This document shows positions 6,821 to 13,869 of a DNA stretch of 16,489 bases, in pieces. The stretch comes from an uncultured Bacteroidales bacterium (GTDB taxonomy: Bacteria; Bacteroidota; Bacteroidia; Bacteroidales; UBA932), in contig CAMKTW010000014.1 in NCBI GenBank assembly GCA_946415795.1, positions 1 to 16,489 on the forward strand. The letters are read 5' to 3'. Positions within the stretch are counted from its first letter, which is position 1. Each line of letters starts with the position of its first letter. A model generated the notes under the pieces. It worked only from the letters and a program-made list of their open reading frames with translations. It was not told the DNA's origin and made no database searches. The position numbers and the translations under genes were made by a program.

Positions 6821-7669
6821 GTGAGACGTTTATTGCTCATACTGCTTGCAGCGCTGGCTGTTGCGGGTTGCAAAAGTGAAGAAGGCGACCGCATCGCCAG
6901 AGTGGGCGACCACATCCTCTACAAGCAGGATATCGAGCGCCTGCTGCCGCAGGGCATCTCTGCAGAAGACAGCGCTGCTATGGTGGAGCAGTATGTCAAA
7001 ACGTGGGCCTTGGCGCATCTGAAGCTGATGAAGGCGGAAGAGGTGCTGTCGGCAGATGAGAAGGATATAACCGCAGAGGTGGAGGACTACCGCAGCAACC
7101 TGCTCAACTATCGCTTTGAGCACAACTACACCGAGGCGCGTCTCGATACCACCGTTACAGACGATGAGATGCGCTCCTACTACGACAGTCACAGCGGCAA
7201 CTACAAGTATCCCTACATTATTGCTAAAGCGCGCATAATTACGATTTCGCAGAACTCTCCCCACTACAACGAGATAAAGAAGGCGTACGATGTCACCGAC
7301 GAAGAAAAGGTGGAGGAACTCCGCGAATTGTGCCTCTCTTATGCGGAGCGCTACGATGAGTTTGGCGGCGCCTGGATGGCAATGCCCACAATCGCCAAGT
7401 CGGTGCCGGGGCTGGATGCAGAGAGTTGCGAGACTATCTTCCGCGGCGCCGGCAAGTATATCAAGGTGGGAGACGGCAAAGATTATTTCATATTCCTCAC
7501 CGACAAGATTCCCGTGGGGAGTCTCGCCCCGTATGACTATTGCAAGCAAACGATTAAAGATGCGATACTTATAAACCGCAAACAGGCTCTCCTGTCGCAA
7601 CTGGAGCAGGAGCTGTTGCAGGAGGGTATCGAGTCCAATAAACTAACTATATATAATGTTGATGAATAA
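6821..7669 (+). CDS. SurA/PpiC-related lipoprotein with degenerate isomerase domain
   Basis: Predicted 282-residue periplasm-facing lipoprotein with a GTG start 6 bases after the guaB stop. The lipobox VAGC gives Cys17. Residues about 22-120 look like the helical N-domain of SurA/PpiC chaperones (VGDHILYKQDIERLLPQG, then a long helix pattern). Residues about 130-240 look like a parvulin domain that has lost its signature: the usual RHIL(I/V) strand is KARIITIS, and the usual GGxLGW segment reads EFGGAWMAMP. It is probably a chaperone rather than an active prolyl isomerase. It overlaps the SurA-type gene by 14 bases, which suggests coupled translation and a joint role in outer-membrane protein folding. 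The domain assignment is by pattern only. Confidence 0.75.
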   Translation: MRRLLLILLAALAVAGCKSEEGDRIARVGDHILYKQDIERLLPQGISAEDSAAMVEQYVKTWALAHLKLMKAEEVLSADEKDITAEVEDYRSNLLNYRFEHNYTEARLDTTVTDDEMRSYYDSHSGNYKYPYIIAKARIITISQNSPHYNEIKKAYDVTDEEKVEELRELCLSYAERYDEFGGAWMAMPTIAKSVPGLDAESCETIFRGAGKYIKVGDGKDYFIFLTDKIPVGSLAPYDYCKQTIKDAILINRKQALLSQLEQELLQEGIESNKLTIYNVDE

Positions 7670-9020
7670 CAGGTTCCTGTCAATATTGGTCTGCTCCGTG
7701 ATGCTCTCTGCCGCACCCCTGGCGATGCACGCCCAGGTTTATGAAAACGGCCTGATAGACAAGTCGGTGGCTGTTGTGGGCAACGATATGATACTCCTCT
7801 CTGACATAGAGGACGAGATCCGGATGATGCAGGCGAGCGGTTACCCCGTGGATGCCAATTCCCGCTGCCAGATTCTGGAAAACCTGGTCAATTCCAAACT
7901 GTTCCTCACCCAGGCCCGTCTGGATTCGCTCACCGTTACGGATGAGCAGGTAAGGGAGCAGGTCAACGCCCGCCTGAATCAGGTGATGAACAGTCTGGGC
8001 GGTGAGAAGGAGACCGAGGAGTATTTCAAGAAGCCTATCTACAAGATAAAGGCGGACTGGACCGAGACCTTGCGTGAGCAGCTGCTCATACAGCAGATGC
8101 AGCAGAAGGTTTACAGCGATATCCCCAAACTGACTCCCGGGGACGTGAAAACTCTTTGCGAAGAGACCCCTGCAGAGGACCTGCCTATGGTTCCCACTAA
8201 ATACAGGCTCCGCCAGATAGTGCTGTATCCAGATAAAGAGGCGGCTGCAATGGTGGTGAAAGAGAAACTGTTGGATTTGCGTGAGAGGGTGATAGCCGGG
8301 GAAAAGTTTGCCTCGCTGGCCCGTCTGTATTCGCAGGACCCCGGCAGCGCCACCCGGGGCGGTGAGCTCGGTATGCGTTCCAAGACCATCTACTGGCCGC
8401 AGTTCTCCGACGCCGCAATGTCGCTGAAGGTGGGTCAGGTGTCGCAGATAGTGGAGACTCCGGACGGTTTTCACATAATCCAGATGATTGAGAAATCCGG
8501 AGATATGTTCAACGCCCGGCACATCCTCATAAAGCCCTCCTATACATCTTCCGACCGGAACGTGGCGTTCGCTCGTCTGGACAGTATCCGCTCTGCCATC
8601 CAGGAGGGCAAGACTACCTTCGAGATGGCTGCTTGGAACAACTCTGAGGATTTCAAGACCCGCACCAACGGGGGTATGATGGTAGATGAATACAGCGGAA
8701 GTTCCCACTTTGAGAAGGACCGGCTGAATCCCGCCGACTATGCCGTAATAAAAGAGATGAATGTAGGTGAGATTTCAGAACCGTTTGAGTCTCTTGATAA
8801 TGAAGGCAATGGCCACACAATCTATAAGATAGTACGCCTGGAGGAGGTGACCCCGGCGCACGTGGCATCGTTTGAGACCGACTACGACGCCCTTGTGGAT
8901 ATGGCTAACGAGAAAAATGCCCGCAAGTCCATAGATGACTTTGTGAAAGAGAAGAAAAAGACAACTCATATCAAGATAGATCCGCTGTTTGGCGGTTGTA
9001 AGTTTGTGGATGAGGAATAG
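7656..9020 (+). CDS. surA: SurA-type periplasmic peptidyl-prolyl cis-trans isomerase
   Basis: Predicted 454-residue periplasmic chaperone that escorts unfolded outer-membrane proteins toward the BAM complex. The signal peptide ends near residue 26 (AMHA, then QVYENG), without a lipobox. The SurA N-domain covers about 30-170 (AVVGNDMILLSDIEDEI). Parvulin domain 1 is at about 183-280 (YRLRQIVLYP, then GGELGMR and GFHIIQMI). Parvulin domain 2 is at about 285-390 with the classical signature FNARHILIKP. The two-parvulin layout and length match SurA. The start is ambiguous: ATG at 7656 or 7662, two residues apart, both inside the end of the preceding lipoprotein gene. The next gene overlaps its 3' end by 11 bases. 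The symbol follows domain architecture, as Bacteroidales often carry several such paralogues. Confidence 0.9.
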   Translation: MLMNNRFLSILVCSVMLSAAPLAMHAQVYENGLIDKSVAVVGNDMILLSDIEDEIRMMQASGYPVDANSRCQILENLVNSKLFLTQARLDSLTVTDEQVREQVNARLNQVMNSLGGEKETEEYFKKPIYKIKADWTETLREQLLIQQMQQKVYSDIPKLTPGDVKTLCEETPAEDLPMVPTKYRLRQIVLYPDKEAAAMVVKEKLLDLRERVIAGEKFASLARLYSQDPGSATRGGELGMRSKTIYWPQFSDAAMSLKVGQVSQIVETPDGFHIIQMIEKSGDMFNARHILIKPSYTSSDRNVAFARLDSIRSAIQEGKTTFEMAAWNNSEDFKTRTNGGMMVDEYSGSSHFEKDRLNPADYAVIKEMNVGEISEPFESLDNEGNGHTIYKIVRLEEVTPAHVASFETDYDALVDMANEKNARKSIDDFVKEKKKTTHIKIDPLFGGCKFVDEE

Positions 9021-11790
9021 CCCGGCCAGATACCTCTTTATACTCCTGGCTCTGTTTCTGTTGCTGGCCTACAGCCCCGAAGCTGCCACCAGGCGCAGGA
9101 GCAGGAACAGGGATAAGGACAGCCTGCTTACCCTGCTCAACGCAGAGTATGCACGTGTATTTGAACGCCCGGGCAAAAGGGAATTCCGCGAAGTGAAGGG
9201 CCCCGCCACTTTCCTTCACAACGGAGCCTATATGTTTTGCGATTCCGCAATCTGGAACGTGAGTATGAATCAGGTCGAGGCGTACCACAACGTGAAGCTT
9301 GTGCAGGATAAGACGGTAGTTACCAGCGACAACGTCATTTATTATGCAGATGACAACATCGCCCGTTTCCGTGGCGAGGTGGTGGAGGTGCACGACAAGG
9401 AGAAGAATACACTCCGCACCCGGTATCTCGATTACAATACCGCCGACAGCGTGGCCAATTTCTCTTTCGGGGGGGCGATGAAGACCTCCAAAGGAGAGGT
9501 GATCGAGAGCGACCGCGGCACCTACGACGCCAAGACAGGCGTATGCCGTTTTGAGGACAACGTGGAGATGTTCACCGACAGCCTTTTTATCAAGACCACA
9601 ACCCTCGATTACGATACAAAAGAGAACAAGGCCTACTTTGGGAAGAAGACCCAGATGTGGAAGAACGAGATGTATATGCGCGGGGAATACGGCTGGTACC
9701 AGCAGGATTCAGGGGTGGTTTATTTCGACAGCGACGTCTATTTGAACAATCACGACTATGAAGGGTGGTGCGATACAATGTATTATTACCAGCATAACCG
9801 TCGCGGACTGATGCGCCGCAACGTACAGCTGCTGGATTCGCTCAACAATACCTACTTTGTGTCGGACGCCGGCAACGTCTGGTTTGATACAGTCAACAAC
9901 ATATATGCTACCCTGTTCCTGGACCCCGCTGCGGTGTATGTGGGGGAAAATACTGACAATAAGATAGATACCCTTTTCTGCAGAGCCGACACCCTGATGT
10001 TCTACACGCAAAGGGTGTGCGACATCCCGGAAGAGTTGATCCAGGACAGCCAGAAGGCGCTGCAGCAGGTGAATTTTGATGCGATTGGCGAGGCTGAGAA
10101 AAAGGCTTTGGAAAAAAAGGAGCAGGAACGCAAGGAAGCCATTGAAAGGTTGCCTGAATATATAGCGTACAAAAAGCGTAAGGAGTTGGCGGAAAAGCGG
10201 CTTCAGGACAGTCTGAATGCAGTCCGTCTCCAGGCGGAGAAGGATAGTCTTGCCAGGGTGGAGGCTCTTCAGGCTGGCGATTCCCTCTCTTTGAACGAAG
10301 GGCAGCAACCATTAGAAGTTGCACAACCCGCAAAGGAGCCGGAAGAGGTGCATATCCAGGCAGAGATAGCCCGGCCGGGCGTGGACACGCTGCTTATGCC
10401 GGGAGAAACCCCCGTGCCCATAGATACCCTGGCAGCTGCAGATTCGTTGGCTATGCCCGATTCTCTGGCGGTAAAAGGGCCGCAGGACACCACCCAGTTG
10501 AGGTTTGTGAAGGGGTATCGTCACGCACTTATCTACCGCACCGACTTGCAGGCCCGTTGTGACTCTTTGTACTTCTCACAGCTGGACACCTTGCTCAGGA
10601 TGTATGAAGACCCCGTTATCTGGAACGAGAACCGTCACCAGCTCAGTGGAGAAGAGGTGATAGCGCAGATGCGCGACAATTCATTCGACAGGGCCAACAT
10701 CCACGGTAATGCAATGATTATCAGTCAGGAAGATACTGTCCATTTTGACCAGATCAAGGCTACCGAGATGCTGGGCTACTTCAACAAGGATAATACTCTG
10801 CGCCGTTATGATGCTTTGGGCGGGGTGAACGCTATGTTCTATATGCAGGAGGACAGTGTCATCACCATCCTGAATTCAAAGCAGGCCCAGTTTATGATGG
10901 TCACTATGAAGGACGGGGTTGCGGAGAAGCTCAAATATTACGAGCAGATTAACAGCGATGCCTATCCTGTATATAATCTGCCGGTTGACAAGCAGCGCCT
11001 GAAAGGTTTCAAGTGGCGCGAAGATGAGCAGCCCAAGAGCCGCTTTGATGTTACAAAACGCTCCCTGAGGGCATCCAAACGGGCTTCATACGCCGTCATC
11101 AAGTTGCCGGTGTTTAAGCGTACAGACCAGTATTACAAGGACTATATGAAGGATATCTTCAAACAGATAGCGGAGCGTGCAGAGCAGAACCGTCTGGAAC
11201 AGGCCAGGCGTGATTCTATCGAGGCAGTCCGGCAGGAGGAGGCGAGTCGTATGGCTGCCGATTCCACAATGGGGATATCCAGTGCCTTCAATCCGGAGGG
11301 CGAAATTATCATAGACTCCCTTGCGACTCTAAAGCCAGGGCCGTCGGTAGGGGGTGACACCTCTGTTGTGGCACCTCTTGTAACCGATTCACATAATGCG
11401 ACTCTTGACTCGCTCGCGTTGGAGCGGGATGCCGCCAAGGCACGGCTCGATTCCCTCACCGCAGCAATCTCCGGTAGCGAAAAGCAGCCCGGAATAGAGG
11501 GTTTGGAGAACCATTCCGACGATGGCTTTGTGGAGGTACAGCTGCCCAAGGATACAAAGAAACTTACCTGCAAGGAGAAACGGGCCCTGCGCAAGGCTGC
11601 CCGCGAGCTCCGCCGCCAGCAGCGCAAGCTGGAGCGGGAGGCAAAGAAGGCGGAAAGGGCTGCACGGAAGGCTCAGCGTGCTGCGGAACGGGAAGCCAGG
11701 CGCGCTGCCGCCGCAGAGGAGAGAGCGGCCCGCAAAGCGGCCCGTGATGCGAAACGTGACGCAACTGCCGGTGACGGATCTGCAAGGTAA
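9010..11790 (+). CDS. Expanded OstA/LptA-like organic-solvent-tolerance domain protein
   Basis: Predicted 927-residue exported protein. The N-terminal hydrophobic segment (residues about 8-23) is a signal peptide or anchor. Residues about 45-335 carry repeated beta-jellyroll strands of the OstA/LptA type (NGAYMFCDSAIWN, VTSDNVIYYADDN, VIESDRGTYDAKTGVCRFEDNV), the fold that binds lipopolysaccharide in LptA, LptC and LptD. A charged, coiled-coil-like and Pro-rich linker spans about 340-495. A second OstA-like beta region spans about 498-720 (DLQARCDSLYFSQLD, GNAMIISQEDTVHFDQIKA). Residues about 850-927 form an Arg/Lys/Ala/Glu-rich tail. The ATG at 9010 is preferred over TTG 8989; it overlaps the SurA stop by 11 bases. 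A role in lipid A/LPS transport or outer-membrane assembly is inferred. OstA-like proteins I know from this phylum are much shorter. Confidence 0.8.
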   Translation: MRNSPARYLFILLALFLLLAYSPEAATRRRSRNRDKDSLLTLLNAEYARVFERPGKREFREVKGPATFLHNGAYMFCDSAIWNVSMNQVEAYHNVKLVQDKTVVTSDNVIYYADDNIARFRGEVVEVHDKEKNTLRTRYLDYNTADSVANFSFGGAMKTSKGEVIESDRGTYDAKTGVCRFEDNVEMFTDSLFIKTTTLDYDTKENKAYFGKKTQMWKNEMYMRGEYGWYQQDSGVVYFDSDVYLNNHDYEGWCDTMYYYQHNRRGLMRRNVQLLDSLNNTYFVSDAGNVWFDTVNNIYATLFLDPAAVYVGENTDNKIDTLFCRADTLMFYTQRVCDIPEELIQDSQKALQQVNFDAIGEAEKKALEKKEQERKEAIERLPEYIAYKKRKELAEKRLQDSLNAVRLQAEKDSLARVEALQAGDSLSLNEGQQPLEVAQPAKEPEEVHIQAEIARPGVDTLLMPGETPVPIDTLAAADSLAMPDSLAVKGPQDTTQLRFVKGYRHALIYRTDLQARCDSLYFSQLDTLLRMYEDPVIWNENRHQLSGEEVIAQMRDNSFDRANIHGNAMIISQEDTVHFDQIKATEMLGYFNKDNTLRRYDALGGVNAMFYMQEDSVITILNSKQAQFMMVTMKDGVAEKLKYYEQINSDAYPVYNLPVDKQRLKGFKWREDEQPKSRFDVTKRSLRASKRASYAVIKLPVFKRTDQYYKDYMKDIFKQIAERAEQNRLEQARRDSIEAVRQEEASRMAADSTMGISSAFNPEGEIIIDSLATLKPGPSVGGDTSVVAPLVTDSHNATLDSLALERDAAKARLDSLTAAISGSEKQPGIEGLENHSDDGFVEVQLPKDTKKLTCKEKRALRKAARELRRQQRKLEREAKKAERAARKAQRAAEREARRAAAAEERAARKAARDAKRDATAGDGSAR

Positions 11791-11838
11791 TGACTGGCAC
11801 GATTATTTCATCTTCTATCGGCTAAATAATTGTTTACT

Positions 11839-12543
11839 ATGGAAAATAAAGGAAATTTTCTGGCCGGTCTGGCAATTATGGTCGGCCTTATTGTAGTCGG
11901 AATAAGCATTCCAAAGGCTATTAAGGTGCTCAGTTCTGCTCAGCGTAACGTGAGCGTAAGAGGTTTGTGCGAGCGTGAGGTGGCAGCTGACAAAGTAATA
12001 TGGCCGCTCACTTACAACATCGCAGGCGACGATCTCGCCGCTCTCTATCGTGAGCTGGAAGAGAACAACGGTGCAATCAAGGCGTTTCTCAAGAGCGGTG
12101 GTATAGAGGACTCTGAAATAACCACTTCCACCCCCAACATCTCTGATGTGTTCACCCAGGAGTATGGCGGCAACAACCGTCGCTACCGTTATGTGATCAA
12201 ATCCACGACTACTGTCAGCACCGGCAAAGTGGATAATGTACTTGCACTGATGAACAGGCAGGGAGAACTTATCCGCAAGGGCATCACCCTCTCCAGTGAA
12301 TGGGACAGCCACCCCACCTTCAGCTTTGAGTCACTGAACTCTATCAAGCCGGAGATGATTGAGGAGGCGACCAAGAATGCCCGCGAGTCGGCTCAGAAGT
12401 TTGCAGACGACTCCGGCAGCAAGCTGGGCAAGATACGCAACGCGTCGCAGGGCTACTTTACAATCGAGGACCGCGACAGCAATACCCCGCAGATCAAGAA
12501 GGTACGCGTGGTTACAAATGTGGATTACTCCCTGTCCAACTAA
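11839..12543 (+). CDS. Membrane-anchored SIMPL-domain (DUF541) protein
   Basis: Predicted 234-residue protein with one N-terminal transmembrane segment (residues about 8-28) and a short basic and polar cytoplasmic end. The rest faces the periplasm. The SIMPL domain (about 35-232) shows the family pattern: a start strand VSVRGLCEREVAADKVIW, a helix and strand with LKSGGIEDSEITTSTPNISD, YRYVIKSTTTV, helix ATKNARESAQKFADDSGSKLGKI, and a final strand KVRVVTNVDYSL. The domain is usually of unknown function; one family member binds an IRAK-like kinase in mouse cells, and bacterial ones are linked to envelope stress. A gap of 48 bases separates it from the OstA-like gene and a hairpin terminator follows. 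The ATG at 11839 is preferred over an in-frame TTG at 11830. Confidence 0.88.
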   Translation: MENKGNFLAGLAIMVGLIVVGISIPKAIKVLSSAQRNVSVRGLCEREVAADKVIWPLTYNIAGDDLAALYRELEENNGAIKAFLKSGGIEDSEITTSTPNISDVFTQEYGGNNRRYRYVIKSTTTVSTGKVDNVLALMNRQGELIRKGITLSSEWDSHPTFSFESLNSIKPEMIEEATKNARESAQKFADDSGSKLGKIRNASQGYFTIEDRDSNTPQIKKVRVVTNVDYSLSN

Positions 12544-12565
12544 GGCCAAGTCAACAGCTGTAAAG

Positions 12566-12590
12566 AGCCGTACCCGGCCCGGGTGCGGCT
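12566..12590 (+). terminator. Hairpin terminator after the guaB-to-SIMPL block
   Basis: AGCCGTACCCG (12566-12576) and CGGGTGCGGCT (12580-12590) pair over 11 bp with one G-U pair and a 3-nt loop. The stem is very GC-rich, is followed by a modestly T-rich stretch (CATTCGTTGT), and lies 22 bases after the SIMPL stop codon. It separates this block from the ATPase operon. Confidence 0.75.
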
Positions 12591-12652
12591 CATTCGTTGT
12601 AAATTGTCATAAAAATGTCCTCATCAGATTTAGAAATGTCGCCAAAAATGCG

Positions 12653-12659
12653 TAATTTG
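12653..12659 (+). promoter_or_regulatory. Probable promoter of the V/A-type ATPase operon
   Basis: TAATTTG is one base short of TAnnTTTG (spacing of one n) and is followed by C; a TTTAG near 12630 about 20 bases upstream resembles the -33 TTTG. The element lies 28 bases before the subunit E ATG. It is the best candidate in the 144-base gap, which otherwise shows only the upstream terminator. Confidence 0.4.
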
Positions 12660-12687
12660 CGCTGTTTTTATAATTCATTTTCACGAT

Positions 12688-13296
12688 ATGCAAAACAAAC
12701 TGCAAGAACTCACCGACAAGCTTTATAATGAGGGGCTTGCAAAGGGCAGGCAGGATGCAGACAATCTGCTCTGTCAGGCTCGTGAGCAGGCGGACAAGAT
12801 AGTTGCCGAGGCAAAAGAACAGGCAGACAGAATCCTTGCCGATGCCCAAAAGGCGGCTGATGATCTCCGTACCCGCACGGAAGGTGACATCAAGATGGCT
12901 TCTACCCAGACTTTGGCTGCGCTCCGTCAGCAGATAGAGCAGATGATCAGCGCAAAGGCCGTCAGCGCAAAGGTGGATGACGTCCTCTCCGACAATGAGT
13001 TTGTAGGTAAGCTTATCGCAACTGTGGCAGGTGCTTTCAAGGCCGACGGTGCCGCCTCATCGCTGGATGTGATTCTCCCGGAGAAGATGAAATCCCAGCT
13101 GGATGTTTTTCTTGCCAAGAATATCGTCAAGGCTCTTGATGGTTCGCTCAACTTCAGCTTCAGTGACGATTTTGCAGAGGGCTTCCGCATAGCACCCAAA
13201 GGCGAGGGGTATTACATCAATTTTACCGACGAGAGTTTTAAGGCCCTGCTGTGCGAGTACCTGCGCCCCGCAACCACCAAAATACTCTTTGGCTAG
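12688..13296 (+). CDS. atpE: V/A-type ATP synthase subunit E
   Basis: Predicted 202-residue cytosolic peripheral-stalk subunit of a V/A-type ATPase, linking the A3B3 head to the membrane sector. Residues about 1-90 are a long charged, Ala/Gln-rich helix (AREQADKIVAEAKEQADRILADAQKAADDL), the coiled coil that pairs with subunit G/H. Residues about 110-202 form the globular C-terminal domain ending in YLRPATTKILFG. The length is normal for subunit E. It is the first gene of the operon; DUF2764 follows after 6 bases. The symbol follows V-type naming and should not be confused with the F-type c subunit also called atpE. Whether the complex moves protons or sodium cannot be told, as the membrane subunits are outside the window. 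Confidence 0.9.
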   Translation: MQNKLQELTDKLYNEGLAKGRQDADNLLCQAREQADKIVAEAKEQADRILADAQKAADDLRTRTEGDIKMASTQTLAALRQQIEQMISAKAVSAKVDDVLSDNEFVGKLIATVAGAFKADGAASSLDVILPEKMKSQLDVFLAKNIVKALDGSLNFSFSDDFAEGFRIAPKGEGYYINFTDESFKALLCEYLRPATTKILFG

Positions 13297-13302
13297 CATA
13301 AG

Positions 13303-13869
13303 ATGGATAACTATCCGTACATAATCGCTAGCCTTCCGGATCTGGTACTCGATTTCGAAAAGCACGATTTTGATTACCCCTTTATCAGGGAGAACATCTT
13401 CTTCTCCCTGAGTCAGGAAGACCGCAGGTTGGTGGAGTGGCTGGAGCAGGGTTTTGTGGATGAGAACCTCAATGAGGATTTCTACCGTCAGTGCCGCCGC
13501 TGCGGGAACCGCTTCATCCGTGAGTTCTTTGCGTTTGACTGGCTCCTCCGCACAGAGAAGGTGGCATATCTGGAGCGGCGCGAAAGCGGGGAGGACTTTG
13601 AAGAGAAGGAGGCGCTGCACAAGGCTTTCGTGACACCGGATATCCTCAAGCGGGAGCAGGCCATCGGCAGTGTGATATGGAACAAGATAGAGGAGCTGGT
13701 TGTGATGGACGTGTTCAACATCAACGTGATACTGGCATTTCTGGCAAAGGCACACTTAATTAACCGCTGGAACCGGCTGGACCGGGTCACGGGCCGCAGA
13801 CTGTTTGACCAGTTTGTGAGAGAGGTTGATGAAACTTACAATAAAAACAAGATAGATTTTAATATATGA
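13303..13869 (+). CDS. DUF2764 protein of the V/A-type ATPase operon
   Basis: Predicted 188-residue soluble protein with no signal or membrane segment. It has the DUF2764 start MDNYPYIIASLPDL and the conserved pattern NRFIREFFAFDWLLR (about residues 69-83). Most of the chain is predicted helical. A CRRC pair (Cys64, Cys67) is present but has no partner pair. DUF2764 genes sit between ATPase subunits E and A in Bacteroidetes, Chlamydiae and spirochaetes, where no gene for subunit C (the d-like funnel) is recognisable nearby. It is therefore a candidate functional replacement or distant homologue of subunit C, which is an inference. Its stop overlaps the subunit A start (ATGA, 4 bases), implying coupled translation. 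Confidence 0.85.
   Translation: MDNYPYIIASLPDLVLDFEKHDFDYPFIRENIFFSLSQEDRRLVEWLEQGFVDENLNEDFYRQCRRCGNRFIREFFAFDWLLRTEKVAYLERRESGEDFEEKEALHKAFVTPDILKREQAIGSVIWNKIEELVVMDVFNINVILAFLAKAHLINRWNRLDRVTGRRLFDQFVREVDETYNKNKIDFNI

Noticed and set aside
7680..8708. Minus-strand open frame of 342 codons opposite surA
   Set aside because: Antisense shadow of a gene with clear parvulin motifs; no promoter or start context.
11554..11790. Frameshift or low-complexity artefact as the source of the basic tail of the OstA-like protein
   Set aside because: The frame is continuous with normal codon choice and a single stop, so I treat the tail as real, though unusual.
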